Shown piece by piece: positions 1 to 7,172 of a stretch of DNA of 7,172 nucleotides. The position numbers and the translations under genes were made by a program. Position 1 is the first letter of the stretch. Each line of letters begins with the position of its first letter. The DNA is from Dysgonomonas sp. Its GTDB lineage: Bacteria; Bacteroidota; Bacteroidia; Bacteroidales; Dysgonomonadaceae. The stretch is from positions 651-7,822 of the forward strand of contig DQAM01000033.1 in the NCBI GenBank assembly GCA_003523545.1, written 5' to 3'. The notes under the pieces are model-generated. The model saw only the letters and a program-made list of their open reading frames with translations, did not search any database and was not told the origin of the DNA.

Positions 1-388
<388 letters not shown>

Positions 389-627
389 TCTGCCCAAAGA
401 CGCCGCAGGCCGGGGCCTGTTATATAATCAGTAAAAAACTTTAATAATGAAGAATGATGAATTAAGAATATATCATTTTTAACTCATAACTAATCATTTA
501 TAACTCTTTACTCTGCTCTTTTCATCCATGTCTTAATAAATTAAGAATGAAAAACTAAGAATTAAGAATTAACAAAAAAGCTATTCTTCATTCCTCATTA
601 TAAATTCTTCATTCGATAAAGAAATTA
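389..627 (+). other. 23S-5S internal transcribed spacer, AT-rich and repeat-laden
   Basis: This spacer of about 240 bases holds no tRNA and no convincing reading frame. It opens with a small GC-rich hairpin (406-410 pairing with 415-419). The rest is very AT-rich and made of short related words: TAAGAAT occurs at 463-469, 542-548, 556-562 and 563-569. The 14-mers at 472-485 and 493-506 differ at one base. ATTCTTCATTC occurs at 583-593 and 604-614. The region is presumably transcribed and removed during rRNA processing. Confidence 0.8.
444..601. repeat. Imperfect inverted repeat spanning the rRNA spacer
   Basis: The left arm at 444-462 (starting ATAATGAAGAATGATG) is complementary to the right arm at 583-601 (ending CCTCATTAT) at 17 of 19 positions. 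The mismatches are at 451 and 458. A second partial copy of the right arm lies at 604-613. In the precursor RNA the arms could pair and loop out about 120 bases. This could be a processing stem or a chance product of the low-complexity AAGAAT/ATTCTT words. AT-rich repeats of this style are common in Bacteroidetes intergenic DNA as far as I recall. Confidence 0.5.
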
Positions 628-737
<110 letters not shown>

Positions 738-743
738 CTTTTA

Positions 744-793
744 AAACGCCGAAAGCCCCGTATATCACAGCATATATGGGGCTTTCAGCGTTT
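744..793 (+). terminator. rRNA operon terminator
   Basis: A long hairpin directly after the 5S gene. Pairing is 744-749 with 788-793, one C-A mismatch (750/787), 751-759 (GAAAGCCCC) with 778-786, a G-T wobble (760/777) and 761-765 with 772-776, closing on a six-base loop (766-771). This gives about 21 pairs with a single mismatch. The T-run after it is short, which is acceptable for so stable a stem. The arms end in AAA and TTT, so it may also work in reverse. Confidence 0.92.
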
Positions 794-1128
794 ATATGTC
801 CATATCTATGACATAATAGATACAATAATCCATTTAATATACTATGCTTGCCAACAAATAATAATGCTCTTAAACAACAACCTACAACCATATAAACCTA
901 CATACCACACACAGCACAAAACGACAATAGGACTCTTAATAAGTGAATTATTATTTAACATATAGCATACCTAAACAAAGTATATAACTAACTTTATAAT
1001 TTGATTATAAATTACTTATTTTTAATCATTTATGATCTTTGTTTTCTGGGTAAAATTAATAATTTTGGTATAGTATTTGCATTCATATAAAAACAGGATT
1101 TTCCTTATACAACTTGCTTGAAAAGCAG
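794..1128. other. AT-rich intergenic region between rRNA operon and gyrB
   Basis: I see no gene here. The reading frames present are short, lack family resemblance and look like chance frames in AT-rich DNA. Two small weak hairpins are present: 803-809 with 816-822, and 994-1000 with 1004-1010. Both are almost pure A/T and unlikely to be functional on this evidence. There is no tRNA-like fold and no recognisable riboswitch. Confidence 0.7.
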
Positions 1129-1159
1129 TTGCTTTTATGGTTAAATTTTCGTATATTTG
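1129..1159 (+). promoter_or_regulatory. Candidate Bacteroidetes-type promoter for gyrB
   Basis: The 8-mer TATATTTG at 1152-1159 matches the Bacteroidetes -7 consensus TAnnTTTG exactly. TTG at 1129-1131 lies 20 bases upstream, where the -33 element is expected. Transcription would begin near 1163-1167, giving a leader of about 65 bases before the gyrB ATG at 1231. The assignment rests on consensus match and position only. Confidence 0.55.
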
Positions 1160-1227
1160 TTTGCTTTTTGAGAAGAGTTTTATGCGATTTTTATAAAATA
1201 ATCTTGGAGGGTCCATTTAAAAATTGA

Positions 1228-3189
<1,962 letters not shown>

Positions 3190-3215
3190 CTAAGATCAAT
3201 TAATATAACGAAACG

Positions 3216-3244
3216 AAAGAGACTTGATATCAAGTCTCTTTTTT
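3216..3244 (+). terminator. gyrB terminator (26-base perfect palindrome plus T-run)
   Basis: Bases 3216-3241 form a perfect palindrome centred on GATATC. As RNA this gives an 11-pair stem (3216-3226 with 3231-3241, core AGAGACTTG) and a four-base loop, followed immediately by T residues through 3244. It lies 27 bases after the gyrB stop. It separates gyrB from the metal exporter gene downstream. Confidence 0.9.
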
Positions 3245-3286
3245 GTTTATCTAAGGATATGAACAAGCATAAATAGTTTGATTTTA

Positions 3287-3317
3287 TTTGAAATGACGAC
3301 AAACATTATTTTCTTTG
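3287..3317 (+). promoter_or_regulatory. Candidate promoter for the CDF/fucosidase/DUF202 cluster
   Basis: TTTG at 3287-3290, a 19-base gap and TTTCTTTG at 3310-3317 resemble the Bacteroidetes -33/-7 pair. The second base of the -7 box is T instead of A. Transcription would start near 3322-3326, giving a leader of only about 15 bases before the ATG at 3339. It sits between a strong terminator and a start codon, which supports a promoter in this gap. No metal-regulator operator was recognised. Confidence 0.4.
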
Positions 3318-3338
3318 CAAAAAGAAAAATACAAAACA

Positions 3339-4280
3339 ATGTCACACAATCATCCTGAAGGTCATATCCATACCCATAGTCATTCGCATGGTGGACACAC
3401 ACATGGGCACAATGCTAATAAAAAAGCGTTAATGCTGAGCTTCCTGCTGATCGCAGGATTCATGTTTGTCGAATTTGTCGGAGGCATATTGACTAACAGT
3501 CTGGCCTTACTATCCGATGCCGGTCATATGCTGAGTGATGCCGTAGCATTAGGACTTAGTCTTACAGCTTTGATATTCGGCCAAAAAGCAGCTACTGCAG
3601 AAAAAACATACGGGTACAAGAGATTTGAAATATTAGCCGCTTTATTAAACGGCATTGCTTTGGTGGTATTATCCATCTACATATTGTATGAAGCTATAAG
3701 CCGTTTGTCGTCACCGCCCCAGGTTATTGGAAAAGGCATGATAATAATATCAACCATCGGTTTGGTGATAAACATCATTGTCGCATGGATATTATCAAGA
3801 GGAGATTCCAAAGAAAACCTGAATGTAAAAAGTGCGTTTTTGCACGTAATTGGTGATCTATTAGGCTCAGTTGGTGCAATTATAGCTGCAATTCTGATAT
3901 TGACATTAGGGTGGAATATTGCCGACCCTATTGCCAGTATGGTAGTTTCTGTACTGGTTCTTTACAGTGGTTGGCACATACTAAAAGAATCCGTAAATGT
4001 GCTTATGGAAAGCAAACCTGCCGGAATCGATACCGACGAAGTTGTAAGTATGCTGGAATCGATCGATGGAGTAAAAAGTATCCATGACCTGCATATATGG
4101 ATGATTACCCAGGAATTCCCTTCCCTGACGGTTCATATGAAGGTTGATCCTTCCTCCGATAGAGATGCGATTCTCGAGCAGTCTTTAGAATCTATCATTA
4201 AACATACGGGGATACGACATATAACTATTCAGATGGAAGGAAGAGAACTGAAATTCCACGACAATATGTGTGATGTTTAA
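3339..4280 (+). CDS. Cation diffusion facilitator, CzcD/ZnT-type zinc exporter
   Basis: An inner-membrane antiporter that exports Zn2+ and related divalent metals (Co, Cd) in exchange for protons. It has 313 residues, normal for the family. The N-terminal 25 residues contain ten histidines (HTHSHSHGGHTHGH at 11-24), a cytoplasmic metal-binding tail typical of CzcD/ZnT-like members. Six membrane segments follow at roughly 31-52, 57-80, 98-120, 133-153, 165-190 and 193-212. The transport site shows the HxxxD pair H63/D67 (segment 2) and H169/D173 (segment 5), the zinc-type arrangement. Residues about 213-313 form the ferredoxin-like cytoplasmic domain (HDLHIWMIT at 249-257). The start is set at ATG 3339. 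A TTG eight codons upstream (3315) overlaps the candidate promoter and would put a lysine-rich extension before the His tail. First gene of a likely operon, 29 bases before the fucosidase. Exact metal preference is inferred. Confidence 0.93.
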   Translation: MSHNHPEGHIHTHSHSHGGHTHGHNANKKALMLSFLLIAGFMFVEFVGGILTNSLALLSDAGHMLSDAVALGLSLTALIFGQKAATAEKTYGYKRFEILAALLNGIALVVLSIYILYEAISRLSSPPQVIGKGMIIISTIGLVINIIVAWILSRGDSKENLNVKSAFLHVIGDLLGSVGAIIAAILILTLGWNIADPIASMVVSVLVLYSGWHILKESVNVLMESKPAGIDTDEVVSMLESIDGVKSIHDLHIWMITQEFPSLTVHMKVDPSSDRDAILEQSLESIIKHTGIRHITIQMEGRELKFHDNMCDV

Positions 4281-4309
4281 CATAATATATACAAGCAAAA
4301 GATTTTACC

Positions 4310-5629
4310 ATGAAAAGATTAACTTTATCTCTATTAACTCTTTTTATTTTTATTATTCCTATAAAAACCCAGGATATAAATCCTGCGCATAAATGGTTCG
4401 ATGAAGCGCGTTTCGGTATGTTCGTACACTTTGGGCCGTATAGTGTCCTAGGCGATGGTGAATGGGTGATGGAAACCCGTCCTGTCAAATGGAAAGAATA
4501 TCAGAAACTACAGAAATTTTTCAATCCTCAGGATTTTGATGCTAAAGAATGGGTAGCCATAGCAAAGAATGCAGGAGTGAAATACATTACTTTCACATCG
4601 CGTCATCATGATGGTTTCAGTAACTGGAATACAAAATTCTCCGATTGGAATATTATGAATACCCCTCATTTCGGAAGGGATCTGGTTAAAGAACTTGCAG
4701 ATGAATGCCGCAAGGAAGGTATAAAACTCATTTTTTATTATTCATTGATCGATTGGTCGAGAGATGATTATCAATATTGGACAGGAAATACAGGACAGCA
4801 TTCCGGCAGGACTGAGCGCGGTAATTGGGATTCATATATTAATTTTATGAAAGGGCAATTAACAGAACTCCTTACTAATTACGGAGAAATAGCCGGAATA
4901 TGGTTCGATGGCGACTGGGATCAGCACCCGCACGGAAGTGAGTCGCATCAAAATGTGAAACTGGACTGGCATTACCGTGAAATCTATGATCTTATCCATA
5001 CCCTGCAACCCAACTGCATGATCTCGAACAATCATCATAAGGAACCTATCGCAGGAGAGGATTATCAGGCTTTCGAAAGAGACCTGCCCGGGGAAAACAA
5101 AGCCGGATATAGTGACGGACAGGTCGCTGTCAATCATCTTCCTCTCGAGACTTGCGAAACCATGAACAAAACCTGGGGTTACAATATAACTGACGATAAC
5201 TTCAAGTCGGTTCCCGAACTGATCCATTATCTGGTTAAAGCAGCCGGATATGGAGCAAATTTACTACTGAATGTAGGCCCTATGCCAAATGGGGAAATAC
5301 AACCTGAATGTGTAAGCCGATTGCGGGAAATCGGGGATTGGACAAAGAAATTTGGAGAAAGTATTTATGGAACACAAGCGGGTGTTTTTAAACCGCAGGA
5401 ATGGGGTGCGGCTACTCAGAAAGGTAATATTCACTACATCCATATTTTCGATAAAGAAAAGTCTGAAGTGACTGTAAATATTCCGTCAAAAATCAAATCA
5501 GTAGAATGGTTGAATATAAATGGAAAACCGGAATGGAAATATGATAAAAAAACGAAACAACTTACTGTTAATCTTGTAAATACAGACCTGGATAATATAG
5601 ATTCAATATTGAAAATACATACAAACTAA
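4310..5629 (+). CDS. Alpha-L-fucosidase, glycoside hydrolase family 29, exported
   Basis: A retaining exo-enzyme that removes alpha-linked L-fucose from glycans or glycosides. It has 439 residues, within the usual GH29 range. The N-terminus (MKRLTLSLLTLFIFIIP) is a signal peptide. Cleavage probably falls after T20, leaving Q21 first, and no lipobox cysteine is present, so a periplasmic location is likely. The catalytic barrel shows MFVHFGPYS (37-45), RHHDGF (98-103) and IWFDGDWD (197-204), in which D200 is the expected nucleophile. Human-type WExC...SWGY is matched by LPLETC (277-282) and TWGY (288-291). E256 in AFERDLP is a candidate acid/base, but this residue varies in the family, so that is uncertain. 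GANLLLNVGPMPNG (315-328) is a strong family signature. Residues about 355-439 look like the C-terminal beta-sandwich. Subfamily A (broad specificity) seems more likely than B. No SusC/SusD or other glycan genes lie nearby. Confidence 0.94.
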   Translation: MKRLTLSLLTLFIFIIPIKTQDINPAHKWFDEARFGMFVHFGPYSVLGDGEWVMETRPVKWKEYQKLQKFFNPQDFDAKEWVAIAKNAGVKYITFTSRHHDGFSNWNTKFSDWNIMNTPHFGRDLVKELADECRKEGIKLIFYYSLIDWSRDDYQYWTGNTGQHSGRTERGNWDSYINFMKGQLTELLTNYGEIAGIWFDGDWDQHPHGSESHQNVKLDWHYREIYDLIHTLQPNCMISNNHHKEPIAGEDYQAFERDLPGENKAGYSDGQVAVNHLPLETCETMNKTWGYNITDDNFKSVPELIHYLVKAAGYGANLLLNVGPMPNGEIQPECVSRLREIGDWTKKFGESIYGTQAGVFKPQEWGAATQKGNIHYIHIFDKEKSEVTVNIPSKIKSVEWLNINGKPEWKYDKKTKQLTVNLVNTDLDNIDSILKIHTN

Positions 5630-5654
5630 AAGCATTGAGTATCAATAGAACGAA

Positions 5655-5966
5655 ATGAAAAAAATATTCCATGTTAATGAAGCCTTTGAGAATCATGAAG
5701 AAATAATTCTCAGGGATTTTCTTGCGCTTGAGAGGACAAGAATGGCAAACGAACGCACACTCTTTTCTTATATAAGAACCTCTTTGTATCTTCTGACCGT
5801 TGGAGTCGGTATATTTGAAATAAAAGCAATCGAGCATCTCGCAGCTTTAGGGTGGTTATGCCTGGTTTCGGGAGGAATATTATTTCTTTTCGGTTTATAT
5901 AAATACATCATGTTTAAGAAACAATTGAAAACATATTTCCCTAAACAAAAAAGTATCGAATCCTAA
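5655..5966 (+). CDS. DUF202 family small membrane protein
   Basis: A 103-residue inner-membrane protein of the DUF202 (YidH-like) family, whose function is not established. The same fold occurs in the Vtc1 subunit of the yeast polyphosphate polymerase complex. The family signature runs from about 23 to 53: LERTRMANERTLFSYIRTSL, with the ANERT and IRTSL elements. Two membrane segments are visible, about 41-56 and 63-84, followed by a basic tail (FKKQLKTYFPKQK). The ATG is fixed by an in-frame TAG at 5646-5648. It begins 25 bases after the fucosidase stop, so it is probably co-transcribed. Its last codons form the left arm of the downstream terminator, and its TAA stop sits in the hairpin loop. 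No functional link to the fucosidase or metal exporter is apparent. Confidence 0.9.
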   Translation: MKKIFHVNEAFENHEEIILRDFLALERTRMANERTLFSYIRTSLYLLTVGVGIFEIKAIEHLAALGWLCLVSGGILFLFGLYKYIMFKKQLKTYFPKQKSIES

Positions 5967-5983
5967 TGAGATTCGATACTTTT
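5949..5983. terminator. Bidirectional terminator between DUF202 gene and aroB
   Basis: A 14-pair perfect stem: AAAAGTATCGAATC at 5949-5962 pairs with GATTCGATACTTTT at 5970-5983. The seven-base loop CTAATGA (5963-5969) contains the DUF202 stop codon. On the plus strand the stem ends in TTTT. On the minus strand it is followed by TTTTTTGTTTAG, a better T-run, and lies about 21 bases past the aroB stop. It therefore fits termination of both convergent transcripts, probably more efficiently for aroB. Confidence 0.85.
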
Positions 5984-6004
5984 ATCGTGTATTCATTTAT
6001 AAAA

Positions 6005-7063
6005 TCAGAGTCCAATACTTTCACGAAGAAAATCTATCGATTCGAAAATCTCTTCTTCATCGGCTGTCTGATTCAATGCTAGTTTTCCAATATCTTCAAG
6101 TAACGTAAAGTTAATACGATCCTTTGATTCATTTTTCTTATCATGAGTCATTAATGTGTACAAGTCTTCGTACTCATCGCAGCCAAAAGGAAATACACCA
6201 TAGTTTTCCTTTATAAAACTTAGTGTCTGCCATAACTTATCTTTCGGAAATCCGCATTTGATGCGGGATAAATACAATTCACATACAATACCCCATGCAA
6301 CCGCATAACCGTGCGGCATAGGCTTGCCAATCTTATAGGAGAGACTTTCAAAAGCATGTCCGACGGTATGCCCCAGATTAAGAGCCTTGCGCACTCCTTT
6401 TTCAAAAGGATCCTGTTCTACTATATTTTCCTTGACCAATACAGATTCTACTACCAATTCGCGGAGTATGTCGTAATCAATATTGAAAGTATCGAATTGT
6501 AGTAATTTAATCCACGTCTTTTCGTCTGATATTAAACCATGCTTTAACATCTCGGCATATCCGGAAAGAAAATTGGATTTATCGAGAGATTTAAAAAATA
6601 CAGAGTCAATCAAAACCGTTTCAGCAGGTGCAAATGCGCCGATCTCATTTTTCAGACCGATAAAATTAATTCCGGTTTTTCCGCCTACAGCTGCATCTAC
6701 TGCTCCGAGAAGGGTAGTGGGTATATTGATGCTTTTTATTCCCCGTTTGAAACTCGCGGCGGCAAATCCTCCTATATCAGTGATCATACCACCTCCCAGA
6801 TTTATCAGTAAAGAATTACGGGTAGCACCGTTTTCAGACAGATATTTCCATATGGAAACAAGGCTGTCTATATTTTTATTATTATCACCGGCTTTTAAAA
6901 TTATCTTACCGGCTTGCTTTATTTCATCTACATTGTCAATGCAGCGGAAGCATAGTTCTTCTGTATTTTCGTCTGTTAAAACGAACAGCCTATCGTATGA
7001 TAATGAGGATAAGACCTTGGTTAAGTCTGATTTTAAATCTGTGGATTTTATGACCTTCTGCAT
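6005..7063 (-). CDS. aroB: 3-dehydroquinate synthase
   Basis: Second enzyme of the shikimate pathway, converting DAHP to 3-dehydroquinate with NAD+ and a divalent metal, in the cytoplasm. The 352 residues are the normal monofunctional length. The NAD-binding glycine motif is INLGGGMITDIGGF (87-100). FKRG (R107), AVDAAVGGKTG (D123, K129) and GLKNEIG (K138, N139) form cofactor and substrate contacts. Metal ligands by family comparison are E171 (GYAEMLKH), H232 (NLGHT) and H251 (MPHGYAV). H236 in GHAFE, K174, K211, R225 and the DKK lysines near 309-310 match the active-site set of the Aspergillus enzyme domain. All key residues are present, so the enzyme should be active. The ATG lies 4 bases after the stop of an upstream gene on the same strand, so it is expressed within an operon whose promoter is outside the window. 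Confidence 0.97.
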   Translation of the reverse strand: MQKVIKSTDLKSDLTKVLSSLSYDRLFVLTDENTEELCFRCIDNVDEIKQAGKIILKAGDNNKNIDSLVSIWKYLSENGATRNSLLINLGGGMITDIGGFAAASFKRGIKSINIPTTLLGAVDAAVGGKTGINFIGLKNEIGAFAPAETVLIDSVFFKSLDKSNFLSGYAEMLKHGLISDEKTWIKLLQFDTFNIDYDILRELVVESVLVKENIVEQDPFEKGVRKALNLGHTVGHAFESLSYKIGKPMPHGYAVAWGIVCELYLSRIKCGFPKDKLWQTLSFIKENYGVFPFGCDEYEDLYTLMTHDKKNESKDRINFTLLEDIGKLALNQTADEEEIFESIDFLRESIGL

Positions 7064-7067
7064 AATA

Positions 7068-7172
7068 TTATTCGAAAATATTGGAATCTATTCCTGATTG
7101 ATTAATTAATTCTTGTTTGTGTTCGTTTCTGATTATATTGTTTACAAACCCCTCTGTATCCGTAACAGGACG
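7068..7172 (-). CDS. Unrecognised protein, C-terminal 34 residues only
   Basis: An open minus-strand frame enters from the right edge and stops at TAA (7070-7068). The visible C-terminus begins RPVTDTEGFVNN and ends GIDSNIFE. It is polar, with no membrane segment and no motif I can place. The four-base gap to aroB and the uninterrupted frame make a real co-transcribed gene likely, but 34 codons is too short to prove coding from sequence alone. Its product may or may not belong to aromatic amino acid synthesis. Confidence 0.6.
   Translation of the reverse strand, partial: RPVTDTEGFVNNIIRNEHKQELINQSGIDSNIFE

Noticed and set aside
389..627. Spacer repeats as a CRISPR array or tRNA
   Set aside because: Repeat words are short (7-14 bases), unevenly spaced and without uniform spacers. 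No cloverleaf or conserved tRNA loop sequence is present.
803..1010. Small hairpins at 803-822 and 994-1010
   Set aside because: Seven pairs, nearly all A-T, with no T-run. Expected by chance in such AT-rich DNA.
1071..1079. TAGTATTTG as a second gyrB promoter
   Set aside because: One base too long for TAnnTTTG, and no TTTG or TTG at a suitable distance upstream.
1206..1210. GGAGG as a Shine-Dalgarno site for gyrB
   Set aside because: It is 20 bases from the ATG, and an in-frame stop at 1225-1227 rules out an earlier start. Bacteroidetes rarely rely on this signal.
1022..1216. 64-codon minus-strand frame upstream of gyrB
   Set aside because: Lysine/isoleucine-rich product expected by chance in AT-rich DNA, overlapping the candidate gyrB promoter.
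3315..3338. Upstream TTG start adding eight residues to the metal exporter
   Set aside because: It overlaps the candidate -7 promoter box. The ATG at 3339 gives the family-typical short lead into the histidine tail.
6483..7097. 204-codon plus-strand frame opposite aroB
   Set aside because: It lies entirely antisense to aroB and its upstream gene. aroB carries every expected catalytic residue, so this frame is a shadow.

Overview
The window reads as part of a Bacteroidales (phylum Bacteroidota) chromosome. The evidence is the Bacteroidetes-type 23S and 5S rRNA sequence, the short 652-residue GyrB, AT-rich DNA, the absence of usable Shine-Dalgarno sequences before the genes, and promoter-like sites of the Bacteroidetes form TTG/TTTG, then about 20 bases, then TAnnTTTG. 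From memory, the protein sequences feel closest to Dysgonomonas or Parabacteroides relatives, but genus cannot be fixed by eye.

Layout, left to right. Bases 1 to about 388 are the 3' end of a 23S rRNA gene, including the peptidyl-transferase region and the sarcin-ricin loop. A roughly 240-base AT-rich spacer full of short direct and inverted repeats follows. Then come the 5S rRNA gene and a very strong terminator hairpin, which close a ribosomal RNA operon. About 435 bases of AT-rich intergenic DNA, with a candidate promoter at its right end, lead to gyrB (DNA gyrase subunit B), which ends in its own palindromic terminator.

Next is a three-gene rightward cluster with short gaps of 29 and 25 bases: a cation diffusion facilitator (zinc-type divalent metal exporter), a secreted GH29 alpha-L-fucosidase and a small DUF202 membrane protein. 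A candidate promoter precedes the first gene and a hairpin overlaps the end of the last, so one transcript is plausible. The three products have no obvious shared pathway. Facing them on the minus strand is aroB (3-dehydroquinate synthase, shikimate pathway). It lies 4 bases downstream of an unrecognised gene that runs off the right edge. One hairpin between the convergent units appears able to terminate both.

The genes are mostly ordinary core or common accessory functions with intact catalytic motifs. I found no CRISPR array, transposase, phage gene, toxin-antitoxin pair or defence gene, and nothing I would present as a new biological system. The points most worth a second look are the repeat-rich rRNA spacer, the metal exporter/fucosidase/DUF202 cluster, and the bidirectional terminator with a stop codon in its loop.
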